DNA of 64,000 nucleotides, taken from Slackia heliotrinireducens DSM 20476 (GTDB taxonomy: Bacteria > Actinomycetota > Coriobacteriia > Coriobacteriales > Eggerthellaceae). The stretch lies in assembly GCF_000023885.1 (NCBI RefSeq), contig NC_013165.1, forward strand, positions 372,001-436,000, read 5' to 3'. Within the stretch, counting starts at the first letter, position 1. Every line of letters begins with the position of its first letter. Made by a program: the position numbers and the translations under genes. Below, one piece after another: positions 8,961-17,383 of the stretch. The notes below the pieces were generated by a model that worked only from the letters and a program-made list of their open reading frames with translations, had not been told where the DNA came from and searched no databases.

Positions 8961-9079
8961 CGCGGCTATTCGCGTATGCCTTTGAAATACGGATGCTTCG
9001 ATGGGCATAGTGATGTTGTCTGCAGCGTTGGTGCTAATGCCACATATTGAGAAGTGTGTCCAACATTTGTTTCACAGGG

Positions 9080-9114
9080 AAAGAGAGCGTGCGGTAGCAC
9101 TGCTCTCTTTTTTT
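9080..9114 (+). terminator. Intrinsic terminator of the molybdoenzyme operon
   Basis: AAAGAGAGC (9080-9088) pairs perfectly with GCTCTCTTT (9102-9110) around a 13-base loop, and the stem runs into TTTTTTT. This is a classic rho-independent terminator, 120 bases after the last gene. Confidence 0.92.
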
Positions 9115-9193
9115 GAGCAGCGCATTCTTGCAAGACGGTCGAACCATTAAGCGGCTACGAAATCCTTTTCGAGTGAAGAGGGTAGGGATTGCC

Positions 9194-9286
9194 ATGTTGA
9201 AGAAGGTTGTTGTCTGGACGCTAATCGGCATGGGACTCATGGTGGTGGTCGTGTACGCGGCTGCGGCCATGCTGGCCTGGGCGTAA
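9194..9286 (+). CDS. 30-residue single-span membrane peptide
   Basis: A small open frame (MLKKVVVWTL start, AMLAWA end) encodes two lysines followed by about 24 hydrophobic residues, the form of a one-helix membrane protein with its N-terminus inside. A GGGTAGGG run lies 6-13 bases upstream and could serve as ribosome binding site. It sits between the operon terminator and a hairpin at 9306-9339. Tiny subunits of this kind accompany several respiratory complexes, but a role here is only inferred. Confidence 0.5.
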   Translation: MLKKVVVWTLIGMGLMVVVVYAAAAMLAWA

Positions 9287-9305
9287 CGCGTCCCCTTTCG
9301 GGCAA

Positions 9306-9339
9306 GGCGCCGTCGGCTTTCGGGTCGGCGGCGCCTTGT
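9306..9339. terminator. GC-rich hairpin between convergent genes
   Basis: AAGGCGCCG pairs with CGGCGCCTT around a short inner loop. It lies between the small plus-strand frame and the end of the minus-strand LysR gene, where a two-way terminator is expected. The T-run is weak on the plus strand. Confidence 0.6.
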
Positions 9340-9373
9340 GGTTGTTGGGCCTATCGCATGTGTACGTGACGCA

Positions 9374-10342
9374 TTACTTTACGGGGTTCGCGTAGTTTTG
9401 TCCGAGCACGTTTTCTCCGTAGGGGTCGCGGGCGTATTCGTCACGCATGAACTGTTCGAATAGCGCGAGTGCCGAGTTCTCGTTTTTGTCTGCACGAAAC
9501 GCTATGCACGTGTGCTCGTAAATCGTTGGCTCAAACGTGCGCAAGATGCGGTCTTCACGCACTGCGATTGAGTGGATGTTCTCGCTTCCCATGGTAAGCA
9601 GGACCACGTCATTCGACGTGATTTTGTTGAGGAAAAAGTCTTCGCGCGATATGCAGTATCGGGGCACATAGCGGATGTTCATGTCGTACATCTCGCTGAT
9701 TTGTTGATGGAAGCTTTCAAAACTGTTGTGACCGAGCCCCGTCCATGTGGGCATGTCCAGTCCCTCGAGGTCTTGCGGAGAAAGCTGTTCGGCAGTTGCT
9801 TGCGGTAGAGATTTATCAATCCAAACCACCACTTCTTCGTCGACGATGGGAAAGACGTCGATGTTGTCTATGGGTTCGGGTTCGGACAGGTACAAACCCA
9901 GATGTCCGCAATCAACTGTTCCATCTTCGATGTTGTTTACTACGTCGAACGACAGCGATTCCCGAATCTCGAACTGCACGTCAGGATGTAACGCGCAAAA
10001 CTGCCGTATCCGCGTCAGAAGCACATGTGTAGCCTGATCGGCGTGCTGAAGGGTCTGTACGACAATATGGTTATTCTCCGAGAACTCGTTTTTGCTGCGA
10101 CGCTCCAGAAAACTGTCGTAAGAATTAATGATGAGGGACGAGGTTTCTAGGAAATTGTATCCCGCCACGGTAAGCCGGATTTTTTGAGTGGTTCGGTCGA
10201 CAAGGGAAACTCCGAGCTCCTTTTCCATCTGCATGATGTGATTGCTCAACGCAGATTGAGATAGATGCATGATGCGTGCGGCTTTGGTGAAGTTCATGGT
10301 GTGCGCAAGTGTTACAAACTCCCGCATTCTCTCTATGTCCAT
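9374..10342 (-). CDS. LysR family transcriptional regulator
   Basis: The 322-residue protein starts with a LysR helix-turn-helix: FVTLAHTMNFTKAARIMHLSQSALSNHI, with the usual MEKELGVSLVDR wing that follows. The rest reads as a periplasmic-binding-like effector domain. It is transcribed away from the FAD reductase gene at 10579, with a perfect palindrome in the gap. That is the standard arrangement for a LysR regulator that controls its divergent neighbour, so it probably senses the substrate of the reductase. The effector is unknown. Confidence 0.93.
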   Translation of the reverse strand: MDIERMREFVTLAHTMNFTKAARIMHLSQSALSNHIMQMEKELGVSLVDRTTQKIRLTVAGYNFLETSSLIINSYDSFLERRSKNEFSENNHIVVQTLQHADQATHVLLTRIRQFCALHPDVQFEIRESLSFDVVNNIEDGTVDCGHLGLYLSEPEPIDNIDVFPIVDEEVVVWIDKSLPQATAEQLSPQDLEGLDMPTWTGLGHNSFESFHQQISEMYDMNIRYVPRYCISREDFFLNKITSNDVVLLTMGSENIHSIAVREDRILRTFEPTIYEHTCIAFRADKNENSALALFEQFMRDEYARDPYGENVLGQNYANPVK

Positions 10343-10427
10343 ATGCCCTCCCCGGTATGCATTCCAATGTTGACCTGCAATTTGATTGTGAAGGCAGATT
10401 GCCGAAAAAACAATCGTGAATCCATAT

Positions 10428-10454
10428 GGCCTGATTTCAATTTCAAATCAGGCC
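10428..10454. promoter_or_regulatory. Palindromic operator between LysR and reductase genes
   Basis: GGCCTGATTT (10428-10437) and AAATCAGGCC (10445-10454) form a perfect 10-base inverted repeat with a 7-base spacer. The centre fits the T-N11-A form of LysR boxes (ATTTCAATTTCAAAT). It lies in the divergent intergenic region and is a good candidate binding site for the LysR protein. Confidence 0.6.
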
Positions 10455-10578
10455 ATTGTGTTTGGGGTCTCGCGGCGTAATAGCTCGCATTTTTCTCATC
10501 TGTTCGCAGCATTCTAATATGGATATGCTCCGGCTAGGAGGGTCAGGTTTACGTCCTGGAAAAAGGAGGATGATCTCA

Positions 10579-12429
10579 TTGGAGGAGAAGCTAACACGCC
10601 GTGACTTTTTGAGCGGAAGCGCATTGATAGCGGGAGGTGCTTTGGTGGCGGCTGGGTTGCCGGCTCGAGCGCTTGCCGACGACACCTCGGTAGCGTCTAG
10701 CGAGTCCGCTGACGGCTATCAGGTTCCCGATCGTCCGGCACCTAACAGCCGCATGGTTCCGTCGCCCCAGAACACGGGCATTACCAAGCCGAATGCCGAG
10801 CCTATTCCACCCGAGCCTGCTCCGGCCGCGTGGGACGAAGAATACGATGTTGTCATCGTAGGCAGCGGTTGGGGTGGTCTGACGGCAGCGAATATGGCGG
10901 CTCAAGGCGGCTTGAAGACGGCACTCATTGAGAAAGGCGACGTAACGGGCGGCGCCTCGAGACATGCGGCTGAAAACGCTGTGATTTCGGGCGGCTCGAA
11001 GGCACAGGAAGAGGCTGGTTACCACTGGCCTGGCGACAAGTTTGATCCTAAGGCGGCCACTACGAAGTACGAGGAGTACTGCAGCTGGACCGTCGATTAC
11101 AAGCTGCTCTACGATTCGGTTATCGCTGGCGCGGAGTGGATCGACTGGATGATGGAACAGCCAGGTATTGAGTGGGTGGCAGCTGGCCCCTGCATGGAAG
11201 ACATTCGCGTGAACAGCAAGGAGCAGAACACGCTGTTGGGCAACCATTGGACGGCTGAAGCGCTGACCGACAACGCCATCGCAGACGGCGTGGAAATCAA
11301 GCTGCTCACTCAGTGCAAGGCCCTGATACAGGACGGCGACCGCGTGGTGGGCATCAAGGTTGCTGACACGCTAGGCAACGAGACGTACTTGAAAGGCGCC
11401 AAGGCTGTGCTGCTGACGGCGGGCGGCTTCGGTATGAATCTGGACCTGCTGGAAAAATACACCCCGACAGCCTACATGTACGCCACGCAAGGCGGCCCCA
11501 TGCCCTCGCATACCGGCGAGTGCTTCCGCATGGGCCTAGGCGTCGGAGCCGATGTGTCCGGTTTCAATTCGTTCTCCATGTGGGAGGGCGGCCTTGACGA
11601 GTACTGGGGCAATGGCGACGGCAACTATTTCCATCACTTCTGGAACGGTGCGAAGCAGGTCATGCAGAACCCCTGGCTGAAGATTGACATTACCGGCAGG
11701 CGCATGGAATTCTTCGCCAAGAGCACGGGTGACGGCATTCCCCAAGAGAACTATCCGCACCTGGAGAATTGCGAAATCGGTGACCTGACCAGCGCAAACC
11801 ACTGGAGTTCGTCAATCGGTCATCGCGCATACAACATCTTCGATTCGAAGTTCAAGGAGAGCTTGAAGGTGTTCGAGAACTCGGCCATGAACCCGAACCA
11901 GGACGCGCATCGTCAGCCGGTGAGCGAAGACAGGACCGTGGTGAACACGCTGGCTTCCAGTACCGAATGGGAGAAGGAGTTCGAGGAGGCCGTGGCGCGC
12001 GGCGCTATTTCCAAGGCGGACACGCTTGAAGAGCTGGCCGAGATGCTGGGCCTACGCCCCGAGCGCGTAACCGCGGCGGTCGATCACTGGAACAACGACA
12101 TTTGCGCGAAAGGCGAGGACACCGATCTGCCAGCTCCCTACAAGGAGGACTGGCTCATCCCCGTCGACACTCCGCCGTATTATGGTGCAGCTATGGGCGG
12201 TCAAATCTCCAAGACGATGGCCGGCCTGCGCGTCAATGAGAAAATGCAGGTCATCAACGCTGAAGGCGACCCTATTCCTGGTCTGTATGCAGGTTGGTAC
12301 ACAGCAGGTGGCATCGGCGGCGTGAACAATTATGGCGGAATCTTCGGTAACCCCACCATTCATGCTGGCGTGGCGATTTCCGGCGTTGGTGGGTACATGG
12401 CCATGAATGCCATTCTTGCAAACGAGTAA
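10579..12429 (+). CDS. Tat-exported FAD-dependent reductase, fumarate-reductase superfamily
   Basis: A TTG start at 10579 is preferred, because the AAGGAGG at 10563-10569 abuts the in-frame ATG at 10570 but is well spaced for the TTG. The roughly 616-residue product opens with a Tat signal (TRRDFLSGS) and has an FAD-binding Rossmann motif (DVVIVGSGWGGLTAANMA). It belongs to the flavocytochrome c/fumarate reductase superfamily. The C-terminal NRLGGN block of fumarate reductases, whose Arg is catalytic, reads VNNYGGIFGNP here, so fumarate is an unlikely substrate. The next gene encodes its triheme cytochrome. This flavoprotein-cytochrome pairing is like the Cgr reductases of Eggerthella. The true electron acceptor is unknown. 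Confidence 0.88.
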   Translation: MEEKLTRRDFLSGSALIAGGALVAAGLPARALADDTSVASSESADGYQVPDRPAPNSRMVPSPQNTGITKPNAEPIPPEPAPAAWDEEYDVVIVGSGWGGLTAANMAAQGGLKTALIEKGDVTGGASRHAAENAVISGGSKAQEEAGYHWPGDKFDPKAATTKYEEYCSWTVDYKLLYDSVIAGAEWIDWMMEQPGIEWVAAGPCMEDIRVNSKEQNTLLGNHWTAEALTDNAIADGVEIKLLTQCKALIQDGDRVVGIKVADTLGNETYLKGAKAVLLTAGGFGMNLDLLEKYTPTAYMYATQGGPMPSHTGECFRMGLGVGADVSGFNSFSMWEGGLDEYWGNGDGNYFHHFWNGAKQVMQNPWLKIDITGRRMEFFAKSTGDGIPQENYPHLENCEIGDLTSANHWSSSIGHRAYNIFDSKFKESLKVFENSAMNPNQDAHRQPVSEDRTVVNTLASSTEWEKEFEEAVARGAISKADTLEELAEMLGLRPERVTAAVDHWNNDICAKGEDTDLPAPYKEDWLIPVDTPPYYGAAMGGQISKTMAGLRVNEKMQVINAEGDPIPGLYAGWYTAGGIGGVNNYGGIFGNPTIHAGVAISGVGGYMAMNAILANE

Positions 12430-12467
12430 ATGCACGCACTGAAGTGCCAGATAGGAAGTTGATGCAC

Positions 12468-13028
12468 ATGAAGAAGATTGCTTTGAGCGCGTTGACAGTG
12501 GCGTGCGTTTTCAGCTTGATGCTGGGCGCCGCATGCACTCAACAGGCGCAAGACAGCACGTCGGCCGACCAAAGCGCCGAGACTACTGAAGGAGCAACTG
12601 ACGAAGGGACTGACGAAGGAGCAGCCGCGACTGAAGCCGAAACAGCAGATGCGGAAAGCGCCGAGGCACCAGAGGAGATGGGCGGAGATTTACCCGAGAT
12701 TGCTCCTGATCTGCCCGCATCCGATGGTATTACGCTGGTTGAATACCACGAAAGCATCGGCCAGGATATTAGCGGCGTGACCGAAGTGTCGTACGAAACA
12801 TGCGGTGAATGCCATGGGTCTGCGGAGGAGATCGTGACGGCAACGGATGGCTTCCTCACGATGAAAGGCGCCATTCCGGTTGAGTCGGCGAATCCGCATG
12901 CGAACCACTACACAAGCAACCTGGCCTGCGACAACTGCCACAGGTTGGATGCCGGTTCCACGATGTACTGCTGGTCGTGCCACGACTGGGAGCTCTCCAC
13001 GGACAACGGAACGTGGGGCGAACGATAG
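12468..13028 (+). CDS. Triheme cytochrome c lipoprotein partner
   Basis: The start at 12468 lies 9 bases after AGGAAG; 12462 is also possible. The 186-residue product has a lipoprotein signal ending in LGAAC (Cys23), then about 55 residues rich in Glu, Ala and Thr that look like a flexible tether. A small cytochrome domain follows, with haem sites CGECH (112-116), CDNCH (154-158) and CWSCH (168-172). Family members take electrons from a membrane quinol oxidase and give them to an FAD reductase. The gene lies 38 bases after the FAD reductase gene and before a strong terminator, so the two form one operon. Confidence 0.88.
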   Translation: MKKIALSALTVACVFSLMLGAACTQQAQDSTSADQSAETTEGATDEGTDEGAAATEAETADAESAEAPEEMGGDLPEIAPDLPASDGITLVEYHESIGQDISGVTEVSYETCGECHGSAEEIVTATDGFLTMKGAIPVESANPHANHYTSNLACDNCHRLDAGSTMYCWSCHDWELSTDNGTWGER

Positions 13029-13059
13029 CTAAACGGACCTTAGATCCCCCTCCGCTAAA

Positions 13060-13096
13060 GGGGGAGAGTCCCGACTGGGACTCTCCCCCTTTTTTC
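13060..13096 (+). terminator. Intrinsic terminator of the flavin reductase operon
   Basis: GGGGGAGAGTCCC pairs perfectly with GGGACTCTCCCCC around a 4-base loop, and the stem is followed by six T residues. It lies about 30 bases after the cytochrome gene. Confidence 0.95.
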
Positions 13097-13456
13097 GGAT
13101 GAGCACGAAGCGGATGAGCGAGCAACAGTGGTTTGTTCACGCCCAGACGCTTGCGGCCCCATGGGTGCCTTCGCTCATGAAGCGCGGGTTGAAGCGGGGG
13201 TAGGGGCAAGGCGTTCCTGTGTCTTCGAATGCGCACTCTTTTTGTAAACGCTATGGCTCCCACTGCATTTTGTCTGGTTGCGTAGTGGTTTTCGCCAGGC
13301 AGTCGGACGAGTCTGTCATTGGGAGGGCAAAAGAACTGATGGTCTGGTACAATGCACGGGCAAGAGTCCTGTTCTAAATAAGCGAACGATTAAACAGAGT
13401 GCATCATGCAACTGGATCGGTACATCTAGTGGCTCTAGACCAAAAGCAGGTAGCTT
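13097..13456. other. Intergenic region upstream of the TetR gene
   Basis: No gene is supported; the open frame at 13278-13460 has no ribosome binding site or motif. TACAAT at about 13348 could be the -10 box of the TetR gene. I see no clear palindrome. Confidence 0.4.
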
Positions 13457-13984
13457 ATGAATACTGAAAAATTCATAGTTGATGCTTTCGAGGACCTTAT
13501 GCGTGACCATCCTTTTGATTGCATCACTGTCGACATGATCCTCAATCTTTCTGGAGTGTCACGGTCGACGTTCTATCGTCACTTTTCAAGCAAATATGAA
13601 CTGATGGGGGCTTTTTATCGGTCGGAAATCGACAAGCTGACCACCGATCGTGACATGAGCTGGCGTATCGCATTGCGCGAAACAACTGAGTTCGTCAAAA
13701 AGAACTATTCGTTCTTTAATAAAGCAGTGCGCATCGATGGTGAAGAGTCCTTTATGAGCTTCTTATACGGCTACTCATATGACTTTTATTCCCAGGGCTA
13801 TCTTTTGGCGCATGAAACGACAATCATTCCTGCAGACATCCAAGTTGCCTTGGAGTTTCTCTGCAGCGGCCACATTTTTGCACTTCAGAAATGGATAGAG
13901 CGCGGCTGTGATATCCCAACGCGTGACATGGGCGACTACTTGTACGAACTCATTCCCGAACGTATTCGCGAGACGCTCATGTAA
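13457..13984 (+). CDS. TetR/AcrR family transcriptional regulator
   Basis: The 175-residue product begins with a TetR DNA-binding domain: FEDLMRDHPFDCITVDMIL then SGVSRSTFYRHFSSKYELM. The C-terminal part is helical and shows the pattern FLCSGHIFALQKWIERG common in TetR proteins of Firmicutes and Coriobacteria. It sits between the flavin reductase operon and the convergent old-yellow-enzyme operon and may regulate either. Only weak translation signals precede the ATG. A short perfect hairpin (13991-14006) follows the stop codon. Confidence 0.9.
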   Translation: MNTEKFIVDAFEDLMRDHPFDCITVDMILNLSGVSRSTFYRHFSSKYELMGAFYRSEIDKLTTDRDMSWRIALRETTEFVKKNYSFFNKAVRIDGEESFMSFLYGYSYDFYSQGYLLAHETTIIPADIQVALEFLCSGHIFALQKWIERGCDIPTRDMGDYLYELIPERIRETLM

Positions 13985-14044
13985 CACTGTCATGCTCGAA
14001 AGCATGACAATATGGAAAAGCCGCAACCTGGTATTTCCCAAATT

Positions 14045-15221
14045 CCTACAGTCAACCAACGTAGGCATGCTAGGCACTCCCGAGCAGTCGGCCGCCGTGC
14101 TGTGCAAAAGGCTATAATGGCGGAGCCAAACAATGATCAGCCCAGGTGCCCATCCGGTCCATTGTTTGGCGACGATCCCGATCGGATGGGCGCCTGGGCG
14201 GATGGGATACCGCCATGTCCACCCGTACGAACCCGTTCGCGAAGCGGGTCAACGCCCTCGATGAGGGCGATTTCGCGCTCTTGCAAGAGGCCGTCGAGAC
14301 GAGAAGGTGCCGCGAGTCCGTCGGCGTCGGAGATTACGACGAGGCTGCCGACGAGTGGAGGCCCCGGCCCCCGTGCCCGAGATGCGGTTCCGGCGAGACC
14401 GTCGGCCGAGGCCGCACGGGTGCCGGCCGCAGGTTCTGGGAATGCCGCGACTGCGGTCGCAAGTACACGTCGTTGGCCGGCACGATATTCGAATCCTCGA
14501 AGAAGCCCCTGTCCGCATGGGTCCTCTTCATCCGCCTCATGTGCTACAACGTGCAGCTCGACGCTGCGGCGGAGCTCTGCGGGATGTCGCACCAGACGGC
14601 CTGGGAGTGGCGCCACCGGGTCATGAGCACGATAGACGGCTACCAGGACCGCATCGTCCTGCGGGACAAGGTCTGGATAGACGAGATGTACGTCACGGAC
14701 TCCGACCTGAAGGGAGGCCCGGGCTGGAGGCCGAAGAGGGGCCTGAGCAAGGACAAGGTCTGCATAGCGGTCGCGATCGACGTCCACAAGAACGTGGTCG
14801 CCGTGCGCTGCGGCCACGGCAAGCCCTCGGCCAGGCGCATCAAGGACGCGCTGCAGGCCAGCATCGCCGAGGGCTCCGAGATCTTCCACGACATGGAGAA
14901 GTCCCACAAGTCGCTGGTGAAGGCCGTGAAGGGCGTCGACCGGCCCTACAAGGCCGACACGAAGGACCCGGAGTACCTCGAGAAGATGGCGATGGTGAAC
15001 AACCTGTGCTCCTGGATCAGGCGCTACCTGCACGGCTACGTCGGCATGGACGTCAAGAACCTGCAGTCATATCTGAACTGGTACGCGTACCTGTTCAGGG
15101 TCAAGCGGGCCGAGGAGAAATGGCCCAAAGTGGAAAGGGTGCTCCGCCATTTGTTCATGGCCGACGCCACTTTCCGCAGCTCGCGCAAGCGCGGTCACGC
15201 CTACGTTGGTTGACTGTAGGG
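14045..15221 (+). mobile_element. IS1595-family insertion sequence, copy A
   Basis: This 1177-base element is bounded by perfect 22-base inverted repeats beginning CCTACAGTCAACCAACG. TTCCCAAATT lies on both sides, consistent with the 8-base target duplication of the IS1595 family (exact edge uncertain by one or two bases). The same element, with the same length and translated sequence, occurs at 46331-47507 and 55791-56967. Intact copies and preserved target repeats mean recent, probably still active, transposition. Confidence 0.92.
14215..15213 (+). CDS. IS1595 family transposase (copy A)
   Basis: The start at 14215 (MSTRTNPF) is chosen over the longer frame from 14146, whose first 23 codons lie in the untranslated end of the element. 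The 332-residue protein has an N-terminal zinc ribbon (CPRCGSGE and CRDCGRKY), as is usual for the family. An ISXO2-like catalytic domain follows, with WIDEMYV giving the first acidic residue, AIDVHKN further on, and a YLHGYVGMDVKNLQSYLNW block near the end. The stop codon lies inside the right inverted repeat. The protein is the same in all three copies. Confidence 0.93.
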   Translation: MSTRTNPFAKRVNALDEGDFALLQEAVETRRCRESVGVGDYDEAADEWRPRPPCPRCGSGETVGRGRTGAGRRFWECRDCGRKYTSLAGTIFESSKKPLSAWVLFIRLMCYNVQLDAAAELCGMSHQTAWEWRHRVMSTIDGYQDRIVLRDKVWIDEMYVTDSDLKGGPGWRPKRGLSKDKVCIAVAIDVHKNVVAVRCGHGKPSARRIKDALQASIAEGSEIFHDMEKSHKSLVKAVKGVDRPYKADTKDPEYLEKMAMVNNLCSWIRRYLHGYVGMDVKNLQSYLNWYAYLFRVKRAEEKWPKVERVLRHLFMADATFRSSRKRGHAYVG

Positions 15222-15277
15222 TTCCCAAATTGCGGCCTTTGTTTTGCAACGTTAATCAGCGACTATGCATGGCATAT

Positions 15278-17341
15278 TTATATGGACATGGCTGCCTGGT
15301 AGCCGTCCGCCATGGCGTGCTCGATCAACCAGTTGGGCGAACCCTTCACGGATCCGACCAGTATTGTCTTTTCGGCAATGCCGTTGACCTCGTCGAACAG
15401 CGACGTGTCAGCAACCATGGACGGAAGTACCATAACCGTATCGCATTCAAATTCCTTCTTTTCGCCGTCCTTTGTGGTGACGACTAGACCCTTCTTGGTA
15501 ATTTCGTCGAACTGCACGCCAGAGTAAATAGGAACGTCGTTCTGGGAGAACCAGGACAGGAGACGAGGCAGATACGTATCGGTCATGCCGGCACCGACGT
15601 TGTCTTCGCCGGATTCGAAGACCATGACGTCCTTACCGCGCTTCTTCATGAATAGAGCGCCTTGCAGGCCGGCGATTTCGCCGCCGATAATGGCAACGCG
15701 TTTGCCTACACCTGGCAGTGCGATGTTCGAAAGCGTGCTCAGAGCCTTTGGCCCCAGCAGCTCCAGCGGTTTCTCGGCCAGCTTCGACAGGGCAGTGACC
15801 GTAGACACGTTGCGGCCGTCGATGCCTGGAATTTCAGGAATGCTGTACGTTCCGCCCGTGGCGACGATGACAGCATCGGGGCGCTCGTGTACGACAGCGG
15901 CACGATTGGCCTTTTTCTTCACGACCTTGACGCCGAGCTTGTCGATTTGCGTCTTCAGCCAATCGTAGATGAGCAGAACGTTGTCGCCCTCGGTTCCTTT
16001 GATCATGGCTGCCAATGGAATATGGCCGCCCAAGTTGCGCTTAGGCTCGTAAAGCACTACGTCATGCCCACGCTTGGCTGCGATAACCGCAGTCTCCATA
16101 CCGCCGATACCACCACCGATGACCATGACCTTCTTCTTCTCTTCAGCCGGCTCGGGCTCGGGGTAATCGCCTAAGGCCAGACTCGGATTCACACGGCAGC
16201 GACGTGCCAGATTAAGTGGCGATTCGCAAGTGCCGCAGCGGGTGCAATGGACTATGTCCTCGGGGCGTCCTTCGTACAGCTTCAGCGGGAACAGCGGATC
16301 GGCGAACAGCGGGCGAGCGAACGCGACCATATCGACGCGGTCGGCTTCCAACAAGGCTTCGGCGCTGTTTTCATCCTGCTTGCCAACGCCGATGACAGGT
16401 ACGTTCACCGCACGATGGATGGCTTCTGCGGCCCTGATGAACAGGCCTTCGTCGAAGCGGTCCATGTACTGCTTCATGTTCGGGTCGGGCTCGGGGTAGT
16501 TCCAGTAGTCGGGACGATGCTGAGACGGCACCGAGACCACATCGCCGCGGCGATTCAGGCTTTCGCCTGCCACGTTGATGTAATTCAGTCCGGCCTTTTC
16601 GAAGAGCTTCGCAATTTCGACGGCCTCGTCGCTGGTCAGGCGCAGGTCCTCGTCGCAGCCGTACTCTTCGCCGTTCATGCGGACGCCGATGATGAAGTCA
16701 GGGCCGGTGGCTTCGCGAACTTCCTGAATCATCTCGCATACCAGGCGGGCACGGTTTTCGATGGAACCGCCGTACTGGTCCGTGCGCTTGTTCCAGGTGC
16801 GGCTCATGAAGCTTTGCAGATAGTAGCTGTGCGCGGTGTGGATCTCAACGCCGTCGTACCCGACCTTCGTAGCGCGGATGGCTGCGTCGACGATAGCCTG
16901 TTTGAGCGCGTTGATTTCGTCAATGGTGACTTCACGCGGCGGAGCGCCGAAGGCCGGAGGCCAGGGCATCTCTTCTTGGGTCAGCGCGGATGCGCCGCGG
17001 GGGTCGGTCCAATCAACGGGGCCCATCGGGCAGAACTGCGCGATGATAGGCGATCCTGCAGCGTGAACCTTATCGACCATGGCCTTATAGCCCGCGATGT
17101 GCTCGTCGGACCACAGCCCCACCAGGTGGTAGAAGTCCTCTCGCCACTCCTGGACAGCCTGGCCTTCCATGATGATAAGGCCGACCTTGCCTTTTGCCAG
17201 GGTTTCATAGAACGTGACCAGGCGATTGGTGCAGAAACCGTTCATGTCTGCGAATCCGCTGGATGCAGGAGCCTTGACGATGCGGTTTTTGATTTCAAGA
17301 TTGCCGATTTTAATGGGCGACAGCAGCTTTTCGTACCCCAT
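15278..17341 (-). CDS. Old-yellow-enzyme family Fe-S flavoenzyme (enoate reductase / Bai-like)
   Basis: The 687-residue product has an FMN-binding TIM barrel (residues 1-360; EIHTAHSYYLQSF and the DQYGGSIENR block). A [4Fe-4S] cluster follows with Cys366, Cys369, Cys372 and Cys382, and then an FAD/NAD(P) module with VIGGGIGGME near 407-415. This is the layout of 2,4-dienoyl-CoA reductase, 2-enoate reductase and BaiCD/BaiH, which reduce activated C=C bonds with NAD(P)H. It lies 42 bases downstream of an SDR gene on the same strand, so the two probably form a reductase/dehydrogenase pathway for a dietary or steroid-like substrate. There is no signal peptide, so it is cytoplasmic. Confidence 0.9.
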   Translation of the reverse strand: MGYEKLLSPIKIGNLEIKNRIVKAPASSGFADMNGFCTNRLVTFYETLAKGKVGLIIMEGQAVQEWREDFYHLVGLWSDEHIAGYKAMVDKVHAAGSPIIAQFCPMGPVDWTDPRGASALTQEEMPWPPAFGAPPREVTIDEINALKQAIVDAAIRATKVGYDGVEIHTAHSYYLQSFMSRTWNKRTDQYGGSIENRARLVCEMIQEVREATGPDFIIGVRMNGEEYGCDEDLRLTSDEAVEIAKLFEKAGLNYINVAGESLNRRGDVVSVPSQHRPDYWNYPEPDPNMKQYMDRFDEGLFIRAAEAIHRAVNVPVIGVGKQDENSAEALLEADRVDMVAFARPLFADPLFPLKLYEGRPEDIVHCTRCGTCESPLNLARRCRVNPSLALGDYPEPEPAEEKKKVMVIGGGIGGMETAVIAAKRGHDVVLYEPKRNLGGHIPLAAMIKGTEGDNVLLIYDWLKTQIDKLGVKVVKKKANRAAVVHERPDAVIVATGGTYSIPEIPGIDGRNVSTVTALSKLAEKPLELLGPKALSTLSNIALPGVGKRVAIIGGEIAGLQGALFMKKRGKDVMVFESGEDNVGAGMTDTYLPRLLSWFSQNDVPIYSGVQFDEITKKGLVVTTKDGEKKEFECDTVMVLPSMVADTSLFDEVNGIAEKTILVGSVKGSPNWLIEHAMADGYQAAMSI

Positions 17342-17383
17342 AATACCCCCTTTGAATTGTGACTACATCTGAACGGGAATGCG

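Larger units (their letters stand above)
14016..15236. terminator. Convergent terminator split by IS1595 copy A
   Basis: GCCGCAA at 14020-14026 and TTGCGGC at 15230-15236 would pair as one stem with A-rich and T-rich flanks if the element at 14045-15221 were removed. This was probably the shared terminator of the TetR gene and the minus-strand flavoenzyme operon. The target repeat ttcccaaatt lies in its loop. Confidence 0.6.

Noticed and set aside
14137-15033. 298-residue frame antisense to the IS1595 transposase (also in the two other copies)
   Set aside because: It is a mirror of the transposase gene; the real protein is on the other strand in every copy.
16247-17362. 371-residue plus-strand frame
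   Set aside because: It is antisense to the old-yellow-enzyme gene, which has full FMN, Fe-S and FAD motifs.
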